DNA of 16,654 nt, taken from an uncultured delta proteobacterium. GTDB taxonomy: Bacteria > Myxococcota_A > Polyangia > Polyangiales > Polyangiaceae. Of the stretch, positions 5,907 through 13,387 are shown one piece after another. Under the pieces are notes generated by a model. The model did not search any database and had not been told where the DNA came from. It saw only the letters and a list, made by a program, of their open reading frames with translations. The stretch spans positions 1 through 16,654 of the forward strand of contig CAITLX010000636.1 in assembly GCA_903893335.1 (NCBI GenBank). The letters are read 5' to 3'. Position numbers and translations under genes: made by a program. Position 1 is the first letter of the stretch. Every line of letters starts with the position of its first letter.

Positions 5907-7214
5907 TTGAGTTACGACCAGCTTCGGAAGCGAATCGACGACAAGACCGCGCGCATCGTGGTCATCGGCATCGGCTACGTCGGCCTGCCGCTGGTGGTCG
6001 AGTTCGCGCGCGCCGGGTTCCGCGTCACGGGCTACGACAAGGATCCGACCAAGGTCCGCCTGCTCAACGCCGGCGAGTCGTACATCGGCGACATCGCCTC
6101 GGGCGACCTCGAGCCGCACGTCAAGGCCGGCCGCCTCGACGCGAGCACCGACCCGGCCGTCCTCGGCACGGCCGACGCGGTCATCGTCTGCGTGCCGACG
6201 CCGCTCAACAAGACGAAGGACCCGGACATGCGCTTCATCATGTCCGCCACCGACGAGATCGCGGCGCACGAGCACCCCGGCATGCTCATCGTCCTCGAGT
6301 CCACGACCTACCCCGGCACCACGCGCGAGGTGCTCGTGCCGCGCCTCGAGCAGGCGGGCCTCACGGTCGGCAAGGACGTCTTCGTCGCGTTCTCGCCCGA
6401 GCGCGTCGATCCGGGCAACGCGAAGTACCACACGCGCAACACGCCCAAGGTCGTCGGCGGCACCACGCCGCGCTGCCTCGAGACGGTGCGCGCGCTCTAC
6501 TCCCAGATCATCGACACCGTCGTGCCCGTCTCGAGCACCGACGCCGCCGAGATGGTCAAGCTCCTCGAGAACACGTTCCGCGCCGTCAACATCGGCCTGG
6601 TCAACGAGGTCGCGCTCATGTCGAGCCGCCTCGGCATCGACGCGTGGGAGGTCATCCGCGCCGCGGCCAGCAAGCCCTTCGGCTTCATGCCCTTCTTCCC
6701 CGGGCCCGGGCTCGGCGGGCACTGCATCCCGATCGACCCGCTGTACCTGTCGTGGAAGCTGCGCTCGCTCAAGTTCACCGCGCGCTTCATCGAGCTCGCC
6801 GACGCCATCAACAGCTCGATGCCCGAGCACGTCGTCACCCGCGTCGCCGACGCGCTCAACGAGCACGGCAAGGCCGTCAAGGGCTCGCGCGTGCTCATCG
6901 CCGGCGTCGCCTACAAGCGCGACATCTCCGACATGCGCGAGTCGCCCGCCATCGAGGTGCTCGACGGCCTGCACCGCCGCGGGGCCCTGCTCTCGTACGT
7001 CGATCCGCACGTGCCGACGCTCGACGAGGGCGCCCTGCACCTCAAGAGCGAGCCCACCGGCGTCGATTTCGGCGCGTACGACGCGGTCGTGATCGTGACC
7101 GACCACAGCTCGTTCGACTGGGCGCGGATCCTGCGCGACGCCAAGGTCGTCATCGACTCGCGCGACGCGCTTCGCGGCGTCCCCGGCGACCGCTCGAAGG
7201 TCTGGGGCCTGTAA
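5907..7214 (+). CDS. wbpA: UDP-N-acetyl-D-glucosamine 6-dehydrogenase-type nucleotide-sugar dehydrogenase
   Basis: This cytoplasmic NAD-dependent enzyme of about 435 residues belongs to the UDP-glucose/GDP-mannose dehydrogenase superfamily. It performs two-step oxidation of the C6 hydroxyl of a UDP-sugar to the uronic acid. The Rossmann motif GIGYVG is at residues 21-26. SPERVDPGN, the Lys218/Asn222 pair (KLLENTFRAVN) and the catalytic Cys273 in GPGLGGHCIPIDPLYLSWK follow. That last block matches the WbpA/VipA (UDP-GlcNAc or UDP-GalNAc) branch better than UDP-glucose dehydrogenase. I chose TTG 5907 because GAGGGAG at 5892-5898 is 8 bases upstream. GTG 5898 or 5901 would lie inside or too close to that site and add two or three residues. 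It supplies precursors for acidic amino-sugar polysaccharide, yet no glycosyltransferases lie nearby. The gene symbol is by analogy. Confidence 0.9.
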   Translation: MSYDQLRKRIDDKTARIVVIGIGYVGLPLVVEFARAGFRVTGYDKDPTKVRLLNAGESYIGDIASGDLEPHVKAGRLDASTDPAVLGTADAVIVCVPTPLNKTKDPDMRFIMSATDEIAAHEHPGMLIVLESTTYPGTTREVLVPRLEQAGLTVGKDVFVAFSPERVDPGNAKYHTRNTPKVVGGTTPRCLETVRALYSQIIDTVVPVSSTDAAEMVKLLENTFRAVNIGLVNEVALMSSRLGIDAWEVIRAAASKPFGFMPFFPGPGLGGHCIPIDPLYLSWKLRSLKFTARFIELADAINSSMPEHVVTRVADALNEHGKAVKGSRVLIAGVAYKRDISDMRESPAIEVLDGLHRRGALLSYVDPHVPTLDEGALHLKSEPTGVDFGAYDAVVIVTDHSSFDWARILRDAKVVIDSRDALRGVPGDRSKVWGL

Positions 7215-7227
7215 GCCCCCTGCGCGC

Positions 7228-7246
7228 CGCCGCTCCGCGAGCGGCG
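7228..7246 (+). terminator. 8-bp hairpin between the dehydrogenase and kinase genes
   Basis: CGCCGCTC-CGC-GAGCGGCG forms a perfect 8-bp stem with a 3-base loop, starting 13 bases after the dehydrogenase stop. A second, smaller stem (GGGGC/GCCCC, 7204-7208 with 7215-7219) spans the stop codon. No U-tract follows. The hairpin directly abuts the putative kinase -10 (7247-7252), so it could instead be an operator over that promoter. Confidence 0.4.
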
Positions 7247-7252
7247 TAGACT
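7247..7252 (+). promoter_or_regulatory. Putative -10 element (TAGACT) giving a leaderless kinase mRNA
   Basis: TAGACT ends 9 bases before the kinase ATG at 7262. With a normal distance of 6-8 bases to the start site, transcription would begin at or just before the ATG. The intervening CGCCCTCCC carries no Shine-Dalgarno sequence, which agrees with a leaderless message. There is no -35 consensus; the 8-bp hairpin occupies the spacer. Confidence 0.3.
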
Positions 7253-7261
7253 CGCCCTCCC

Positions 7262-8755
7262 ATGGTGCTGGCGCGGCGGCTGATCGTCTGGCTGACCCTC
7301 GGCATCCTCGCGGTGCTGGGGTGGCGCACCTACGTGCGCACGTCGCGCCAGATCGCCGAGCTCGAGCAGCAGGTGCTGCGCGAGGAGCTCATGATCGGCC
7401 GCATCGTGCGCTCGGCGATGGTCGACGAGTGGGAGACCAACGGCCAGCGCGCGGCGGTGGCGCTCGTGCGCAAGGCGCGCGAGGGGGACGGGCGCACCGA
7501 CCTGCGCTGGGTCGCGCTCTACCAGGTGGTCGACGAGTACGTGCAGCCGCACGCCAAGCTCGAGGAGCTCGCGCCGCTGCTCATCGACCGCGAGGTCGTC
7601 GTGCACGCGCTCGACCGCGCGGGCAACCCGAGCATCTACACCTACCTCGCGGTGCGCGCGCACGGCTCGCTCGTCGGCGCCCTCGAGGTCGGCGAGTCGC
7701 TCGACGAGGTCAACGCCCTGGTGCACGCCGCCATCGTCGACGGGCTGTGGCAGGTCGGCGCGATGTCGCTCGCGTGCGCCGTCGTGGCGACCTCGCTCGG
7801 CATCGCGCTCGTCGGCCGCCCGGTGCGACGCCTCATCGAGAAGGCCCGGCGCATCGGCGCCGGTCGGCTCGACGCCCCGCTCGTGCTGCGCCGCGACGAC
7901 GAGCTCGGCGAGCTCGCCCGCGAGATGAACGCGATGTGCGAGCGGCTGCGCGACGCGCAAGCGCGCGTCGAGGGGGAGACCGCGGAGCGCATCCGCGCGA
8001 TCGAGCAGCTGCGGCACGCCGACCGCCTCGCCACGGTGGGCAAGCTCGCCTCGGGCATCGCGCACGAGCTCGGCACGCCGCTCAACGTGTGCGCCGGCCG
8101 CGCGAAGCTCATCCAGCAAGGTGACGCGCGCGGTGACGACGCCGCCTCGGGGGCGCGCATCATCGTCGAGCAGGTCGATCGGATGGCGAACATCATCCGT
8201 CAGCTGCTCGACTTCTCGCGCCGCCAGGACGCCCCCAAGACCGAGAGCGATCTCGCGGCGGCGGCGAGCGCGACGGTCTCGATGCTCGCGCCGCTCGCGG
8301 CCAAGCGGCGCATCGACCTGCGCCTCGCCGGCGCCGACGGTCCCGGGCTCTCCGCCATCGTCAACGTCGGGCAGCTTCAGCAGGCGCTCGCCAACCTCGT
8401 GGTCAACGCCATCCAGGCGATGCCCGACGGCGGCTCGATCGAGGTCTCGGTCGCGAGCGAGCGGCTCCGGCCCCCCGCCGACGTCGGCGGCGACGCAGCC
8501 GACTACGCCTGCGTCGCCGTGCGCGACACCGGCCCGGGCATCCCCGCCGACCGCGTGCGCCGCATCTTCGAGCCCTTCTTCACGACCAAGGGCGTCGGCG
8601 AGGGCACCGGCCTCGGCCTGTCCATCGCCTGGGGCATCGTGCGCGACCAGGGGGGCTGGATCGCCGTCGATTCGGTCGAGGGGCAAGGCGCCTGCTTCCG
8701 CGTCTACCTCCCGTCGTGCGCGTCCTCGCCTGCCCCTTCGCCCTCCGAGGCCTGA
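7262..8755 (+). CDS. Membrane sensor histidine kinase (HAMP-HisKA-HATPase_c)
   Basis: This 497-residue inner-membrane kinase has a first membrane segment at about residues 7-21, an extracytoplasmic sensor region of about 140 residues with no motif I recognise, and a second membrane segment at about 163-185. A HAMP linker (about 186-238) follows, then a short coiled coil. The phosphoacceptor is His268 in ASGIAHELGTPLNV. The ATPase domain shows the N box (NLVVNAIQAM, Asn378/Asn382), G1 box DTGPGIP (422-428), F box FEPFFTTK (436-443) and G2 box GEGTGLGLS (446-454). The C-terminus is a Pro/Ser tail. The His-box type with Gly-Thr-Pro-Leu is that of NtrB/ZraS-like kinases. It is adjacent to and co-oriented with a response regulator, which is the likely partner. 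The ATG has no Shine-Dalgarno sequence. Confidence 0.95.
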   Translation: MVLARRLIVWLTLGILAVLGWRTYVRTSRQIAELEQQVLREELMIGRIVRSAMVDEWETNGQRAAVALVRKAREGDGRTDLRWVALYQVVDEYVQPHAKLEELAPLLIDREVVVHALDRAGNPSIYTYLAVRAHGSLVGALEVGESLDEVNALVHAAIVDGLWQVGAMSLACAVVATSLGIALVGRPVRRLIEKARRIGAGRLDAPLVLRRDDELGELAREMNAMCERLRDAQARVEGETAERIRAIEQLRHADRLATVGKLASGIAHELGTPLNVCAGRAKLIQQGDARGDDAASGARIIVEQVDRMANIIRQLLDFSRRQDAPKTESDLAAAASATVSMLAPLAAKRRIDLRLAGADGPGLSAIVNVGQLQQALANLVVNAIQAMPDGGSIEVSVASERLRPPADVGGDAADYACVAVRDTGPGIPADRVRRIFEPFFTTKGVGEGTGLGLSIAWGIVRDQGGWIAVDSVEGQGACFRVYLPSCASSPAPSPSEA

Positions 8756-8764
8756 GCGCGCCAG

Positions 8765-8791
8765 GGCGCGGGCGCAGAGGGCGCTCGCGCC
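8765..8791 (+). terminator. 11-bp stem-loop between kinase and response regulator genes
   Basis: The arms 8765-8775 and 8781-8791 pair over 11 bp (one G-U) around an AGAGG loop, starting 10 bases after the kinase stop. It is the strongest intergenic hairpin in this region. A run of C, not T, follows, so it may be a weak terminator or an attenuator that lowers readthrough into the regulator. Confidence 0.4.
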
Positions 8792-8823
8792 GTCCCCCCC
8801 TCGCGCGCAGGGCGCGGCGGCGG

Positions 8824-8829
8824 TACGTT
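8824..8829 (+). promoter_or_regulatory. Putative -10 element (TACGTT) for the response regulator gene
   Basis: TACGTT fits the TAnnnT pattern found upstream of other genes in the window and would start a transcript near 8836, 30 bases ahead of the ATG. With the hairpin just upstream, it suggests the regulator can be transcribed apart from the kinase. No -35 is recognised. Confidence 0.22.
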
Positions 8830-8865
8830 GCCGCACGACGCGCGCGACCCGCGTCGAAGGATCCC

Positions 8866-9489
8866 ATGCAGCAGCCCGCGCGGCCGACCGAGCTCCCCGC
8901 CGTCCGCATCCTCGTCGTCGACGACGATCGAGCCATCTGCGACTACTTGCAGCTCTTGCTCGAGCGCGACGGCTTCGCGGTCAAGACGCTGTGCGACCCA
9001 GCCGCCGTCGAGGACGAGGTGCGCGTCGGCGGTTACCACCTGGTCATCCTCGACCTGATGATGCCCAAGATCGACGGCCTCGAGGTGCTGCGGCGCATCC
9101 GTCGCATCGACTCCGACCTCGCCGTCGTCATCTTCACCGGCTACCCCAACCTCGACTCGGCCGTGTCGTCGATGAAGCTCGACGCCGTCGACTACCTGAA
9201 GAAACCGTTCGACGCCGAGGAGTTCCGCGAGGTCATCGCGCGGGTCATGCGCAAGAAGGGCCTGACGCGCACGCCCGAGGAGCAGCTGCACAAGGCCATC
9301 GGCGACACCATCCGCCAGCTGCGCAAGGACAAGGAACTGACCCTGAAGCAGCTCGCGCACCGCACCGGGCTGTCGGTCTCGCTGCTGTCGCAGATCGAGC
9401 GCGCCGAGTCCTCCCCCTCCCTCTCGTCGCTCTACAAGATCGCCGGCGCGCTCGACTCGCGCATGAGCGATCTGTTCGGCAGCTACTGA
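8866..9489 (+). CDS. Response regulator with REC receiver and XRE-type HTH output
   Basis: This 207-residue cytoplasmic protein has a receiver domain at about 12-128: acidic pair Asp19/Asp20, phosphoacceptor Asp63 in LVILDLMMPKIDG, Thr91 and Lys113 in LKKPF. A short linker leads to a Cro/C1-type helix-turn-helix at about 145-205 (IGDTIRQLRKDKELTLKQL, then GLSVSLLSQIERAESSPSLS). The REC half looks like NtrC/OmpR-type receivers, but the output is XRE, not a winged helix, LuxR or AAA+/Fis domain, which is uncommon. The start at ATG 8866 has GAAGGA 4 bases upstream. The likely partner is the kinase immediately upstream. The target is not visible; XRE domains usually bind short palindromes. Domain calls are firm; the regulon is unknown. 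Confidence 0.93.
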   Translation: MQQPARPTELPAVRILVVDDDRAICDYLQLLLERDGFAVKTLCDPAAVEDEVRVGGYHLVILDLMMPKIDGLEVLRRIRRIDSDLAVVIFTGYPNLDSAVSSMKLDAVDYLKKPFDAEEFREVIARVMRKKGLTRTPEEQLHKAIGDTIRQLRKDKELTLKQLAHRTGLSVSLLSQIERAESSPSLSSLYKIAGALDSRMSDLFGSY

Positions 9490-9547
9490 CGCCACGCGCG
9501 AGACACGAGACCGTCACGAAACCGCGACGGGCCAAAAATCAGCATGC

Positions 9548-9553
9548 TAGCCT
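9548..9553 (+). promoter_or_regulatory. Extended -10-like element (TGCTAGCCT) for the subtilase gene
   Basis: TAGCCT is preceded by TGC, as at 227-232. A start near 9560 would give a leader of about 41 bases with GGAGG at 9587-9591 and the ATG at 9601. The hexamer overlaps an in-frame ATG at 9544, which argues against that earlier start. No -35 hexamer is recognisable. Confidence 0.35.
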
Positions 9554-9600
9554 TCGTGGGTTCGCGTCCCGACCGGACGCGCCCTCGGAGGTTTCTGCCG

Positions 9601-12600
9601 ATGCCCTCGCCCCGCCGTCGCCGTCTGCCCATCAGCGTCGTCCTGTTCCGCGCCACGCTCGGCGCCAGCGCCCTCGTCGCAGCCGCAGCCACCCTCGCGT
9701 CGGACGCGAGCGCCGCATGGCCGCCCCCCGAGAGCGCGACCCCGGCCGACCTGAAGGACCCGGCCAACTGGCCGAACGACCCGGGCTACGGCTTCAAGGC
9801 CGGCCCCCACCCCAACAGTGGCGACAGCGGCCAGTGGAACTTCTTCTCGTTCCTCCCCGACCGCTCGACCGGCACCCAACCGGTGCGCGCGGGCGAGACG
9901 GCGTCGGGCATGTCCATCGACATGGCCTGGCGCTACACGACGGGCGACTCGCGCGTGAAGATCGCGGTGCTCGACTCGGGCATCAAGTGGGACGAGGACG
10001 ATCTCCTCGAGAAGGCGTTCATCAACACCGGTGAGCTCGCCAACCACAAGCCCCAGCACGGCGACGGCAGCGCCTGCGGCGGCACGGGCGACCTCGCCGG
10101 CTACGACTGCAACGACGACGGCGTGCTCACCATCTCCGACTACAAGGACACGCCGAGCCTCACGCCGGCCGCCGCGGCCGGGCACCCGCTCGGCGACCGC
10201 AACAACAACGGCAAGCTCGACGCGGGCGACCTCATCCTCAACTACTCCGACGGCATCGACGACGACGGCAACGGCTACGTCGACGACATCTCGGGGTGGG
10301 ACTTCATGAAGGACGACAACGACCCGTACGACGACACGCGCTACGGGCACGGCACCGGCGAGGCCAACGACTCGACCGGCGCGGGCAACAACGGCATCGG
10401 CGAGGCAGGCGTCTGCCCGCAGTGCCGCTTCGTGCCGCTGCGCGTGGGCGACAGCTTCATCGCCGACGTGCAGAACTTCGCCCAGGCGGTCGTCTACGCG
10501 TCCGACAACGGCGTCAGCGTCATCCAGGAGGCGCTCGGCACCATCGACAACACGACCTACACCAAGCAGGCGCTCGACTACGCGTGGTCCAAGGGGCTCA
10601 CGGTCATCGCGTCGATGGCCGACGAGAACTCGCGCCACCACAACCTGCCGGCGGTCAACAACCACACGCTGCCGACGCACGCCATCGCCCCCGGCCCGAG
10701 CGAGGACGCGACCACGGCGACGACCTTCCTGCAGTTCAACCTGTGCACCAACTACGGCGCGCAGAACTTCATCTCGGCGTCGTCCACCTCGTGCTCGAGC
10801 GGCGCGACCGGCACGCTGTCGGGCATCACGGGCCTCATCTACTCGGCGGGCCTCAAGTACCTGGTCGGCGACGGCAAGGCGCAGCTCTCCCCCTCCGAGG
10901 TGCAGCAGCTCATCATCAACACGACCGACGACATCAACGTCCCCGAGTCGCAGACGCCGGGCTCGGGCTTCTTCTGGTCGCAGCCCGGCTTCGACCAGCG
11001 CTTCGGCTACGGCCGCGCCAACGCCGGCAAGTCGGTGCAGGCCATCAAGGACGGCAAGATCCCGCCGCAGGTCGACATCGTGTCGCCCGAGTGGTTCGAG
11101 ATTCTCTACAAGGACAAGGTCAACGGCCCCGTCCCGCTGAAGGGCACCGTCTCGGCGCCCCGCGCCACCTCGTACGACTACAAGGTCGAGGTCGGCGCCG
11201 GCGTGCAGCCGCTCGACAGCGAGTTCCACAAGGTCGGCGGCGCCGACAACATCCCGGGCACCACCGTCACCGGCGGCGACACGGGCGATCTCGGCGCGCT
11301 CGACCTCGCGACGATCGACCTCACGCACACGCCCGACCCCGACTCGACGCACCACGAGAACGACTACACGTTCACCGTGCGCGTGAGCGTCACGGCGCAC
11401 TACGGCGGCGCGGTCGGCGACGTGCACGGCGAGCTTCGCCGCGCCTACTACATCTACCAGGACCCGGATCTCCTCCCCGGCTTCCCCATCCGCATCGGCG
11501 CGAGCGGCGAGTCGAGCCCCAAGCTGGCCGACATCGACGGCGACGGCGTGCGCGACATCGTGCTCGCGACGGCCGACGGCGTCATCCACGCCTACACGAT
11601 GAAGAGCGGCACGCCCGCCGAGGTCGCCGGCTTCCCCGCGCACATCGGCCGCGCCGACGCCATGGCCGCGACCGACGCCACCAACTACCTCGGCGCCCCC
11701 GCCTACAAGACCGGCGGCGGCATCGACCCGGCGGTGGCAGGCGCCGCCATCGTCGCGACCCCCGCGGTCGGCGACCTCGACGGCGACGGCAAGCTCGAGA
11801 TCGTCGTCACCTCGTTCGGCGGCACGATCGGCGTCATCGGCTCCGACGGCCAGATGAAGGCCGGCTGGCCCGTCAAGCTCCCCTACGTCCCCTCCTGCCC
11901 GCTCGATCCCACCGCGACGCGCCCGGCCGTCTGCACCGACACGGCCCACATCCTCGACCGCGGCGCCTTCGCGAGCCCCGTGCTCGCGGACATGGACAAG
12001 GACGGCAAGCTCGACATCATCCAGGCCGCGTTCGACGGCCGCATCTACATCTACAAGGCCGACGGCTCGACGATGGCCGGCTGGCCGGTGCTCGTGCACT
12101 ACACCGGCAGGCTCGCCCCCAACACCGAGTTCAACCGCGTGATGTCCACGCCTGCGGTCACCGACTTCAACGGCGACGGCTGGCCGGACCTCGTCGTCGG
12201 CTCGAACGAGAAGCTCGGCCAGGGCGGCCAAGCCGGCGCGTTCTACCTCATCGACGGCCGCGGCAACGCCGCGGGCGACCCCCCCTACCTGACCAACTGG
12301 CCGGTCACCGTCGCGTCGCTCGACCTCTTCCCCGTCGTCGCCGAGGGCGTGCCCAACTCGCCCATCGCCGCCGACTTCGACGGCGACGGCAAGCCCGACG
12401 CGATCATGCACGGCAACGTCAGCGCGCCGCTCATCGTGAAGGCCGACCCGGGCGTCTCGACGGGGCTCGGCGCCACGCCGCCCAACGCGATGCCCTGCCA
12501 CGAGGACCCGTTCAACCCCGGCGGCCCCAAGACCTCGTGCGGCGTCTACCCCTCGAGCCTCTTCGGTGAGCTCTCGACGGCGTCGCGCCCCAACACGATG

Positions 12601-13359
12601 CTCCCGCTCTTCGCGATGCCGTCGGCCGGCGACATCGACATGGACGGCACGCCCGACGTCGTGGCCTCCGGCGGCTCGCTCAACCTCGCCATCAACCTGC
12701 AGGCCAAGGGCGGCGGCTCGCCGCTCCCCGGCGACTCGCTGCTCGCGATGTGGAGCGGCAAGACGGGCAAGATGCTGCCCGGCAGCCCGATGGTCCTCGA
12801 GGACTTCACCTTCTTCAACAGCCAGGCGATCGCCGACATGAACGGCGACGGCTACCCCGAGGTCCTCACGGGCAGCGGCGGCTACTACGTCCACGCGTTC
12901 GACGGCTGCGGCCGTGAGCCGACGGGCTGGCCCAAGTTCACCGGCCAGTGGGTCATCGCGACGGTCGCCGTGGGCGACGTCGACGGCGACCACAACCTCG
13001 AGGCGATCACCGCGTCGCGCGCCGGCTGGCTGTACGCCTGGCGCACGAAGGGCAAGGACGACGGCGTCATCCAGTGGGAGAGCTTCCACCACGACAACGC
13101 CAACACCGGCTTCCTCGGCACCAAGCTCGACCAGGGCAAGGCGCCGACGAGCCCGACGCCGCTCGACTGCGCCGCGGTCATCGAGACCGACGCCGGCACC
13201 GACGGCGGCGGCTCGGCTGCCACCCCTGCCCCCGAGGCCGAGGGCGACGGCTGCGGCTGCCGCACCGCAGGCACGCCTGCGGGCACGCTCGCGTGGCTCC
13301 CGGCGATCGGTCTCGCGGCGCTCGCCGTGCGCCGTCGCCGCGCGCGTCGCGCCGCCTGA
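9601..13359 (+). CDS. Secreted S8 subtilase with calcium-loop insert, FG-GAP/VCBS repeats and MYXO-CTERM signal
   Basis: This 1252-residue protein starts at ATG 9601, with GGAGG at 9587-9591. A signal peptide of about 39 residues ends at ASAA. The subtilisin-like domain spans about 100-440, with Asp125 (IAVLDSGIKW), His250 (YGHGTGEAND) and Ser400 (SCSSGATGTLSG). The oxyanion-hole Asn position reads Asp341 (IASMADENS). Between Asp125 and His250 sit EF-hand/dockerin-like calcium loops: DCNDDGVLTISD (169-180), DRNNNGKLDAGD (199-210) and DDDGNGYVDD (220-229). After a beta-rich region, about eight FG-GAP/VCBS-type repeats with D-x-D-x-D-G loops lie near 644, 725, 798, 855, 925, 1012, 1080 and 1127. 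This suggests a calcium-stabilised beta-propeller. The C-terminus has Cys1218-Gly-Cys1220, a hydrophobic helix and RRRRARRAA, a MYXO-CTERM sorting signal. I infer a surface-anchored protease or adhesin; the substrate is unknown. Confidence 0.93.
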   Translation: MPSPRRRRLPISVVLFRATLGASALVAAAATLASDASAAWPPPESATPADLKDPANWPNDPGYGFKAGPHPNSGDSGQWNFFSFLPDRSTGTQPVRAGETASGMSIDMAWRYTTGDSRVKIAVLDSGIKWDEDDLLEKAFINTGELANHKPQHGDGSACGGTGDLAGYDCNDDGVLTISDYKDTPSLTPAAAAGHPLGDRNNNGKLDAGDLILNYSDGIDDDGNGYVDDISGWDFMKDDNDPYDDTRYGHGTGEANDSTGAGNNGIGEAGVCPQCRFVPLRVGDSFIADVQNFAQAVVYASDNGVSVIQEALGTIDNTTYTKQALDYAWSKGLTVIASMADENSRHHNLPAVNNHTLPTHAIAPGPSEDATTATTFLQFNLCTNYGAQNFISASSTSCSSGATGTLSGITGLIYSAGLKYLVGDGKAQLSPSEVQQLIINTTDDINVPESQTPGSGFFWSQPGFDQRFGYGRANAGKSVQAIKDGKIPPQVDIVSPEWFEILYKDKVNGPVPLKGTVSAPRATSYDYKVEVGAGVQPLDSEFHKVGGADNIPGTTVTGGDTGDLGALDLATIDLTHTPDPDSTHHENDYTFTVRVSVTAHYGGAVGDVHGELRRAYYIYQDPDLLPGFPIRIGASGESSPKLADIDGDGVRDIVLATADGVIHAYTMKSGTPAEVAGFPAHIGRADAMAATDATNYLGAPAYKTGGGIDPAVAGAAIVATPAVGDLDGDGKLEIVVTSFGGTIGVIGSDGQMKAGWPVKLPYVPSCPLDPTATRPAVCTDTAHILDRGAFASPVLADMDKDGKLDIIQAAFDGRIYIYKADGSTMAGWPVLVHYTGRLAPNTEFNRVMSTPAVTDFNGDGWPDLVVGSNEKLGQGGQAGAFYLIDGRGNAAGDPPYLTNWPVTVASLDLFPVVAEGVPNSPIAADFDGDGKPDAIMHGNVSAPLIVKADPGVSTGLGATPPNAMPCHEDPFNPGGPKTSCGVYPSSLFGELSTASRPNTMLPLFAMPSAGDIDMDGTPDVVASGGSLNLAINLQAKGGGSPLPGDSLLAMWSGKTGKMLPGSPMVLEDFTFFNSQAIADMNGDGYPEVLTGSGGYYVHAFDGCGREPTGWPKFTGQWVIATVAVGDVDGDHNLEAITASRAGWLYAWRTKGKDDGVIQWESFHHDNANTGFLGTKLDQGKAPTSPTPLDCAAVIETDAGTDGGGSAATPAPEAEGDGCGCRTAGTPAGTLAWLPAIGLAALAVRRRRARRAA

Positions 13360-13387
13360 GCGCAGAACGGGGACGCTCGGCACCGCC

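Noticed and set aside
5907..7214. UDP-glucose 6-dehydrogenase (Ugd)
   Set aside because: The active-site block GPGLGGHCIPIDPLYLSW is of the WbpA/VipA type; UDP-glucose dehydrogenases usually read GxGFGGSCFPKD there.
9544..9600. An upstream in-frame ATG of the subtilase at 9544
   Set aside because: It would add 19 residues before a normal signal peptide and overlaps the -10-like TAGCCT. ATG 9601 has GGAGG at proper spacing.
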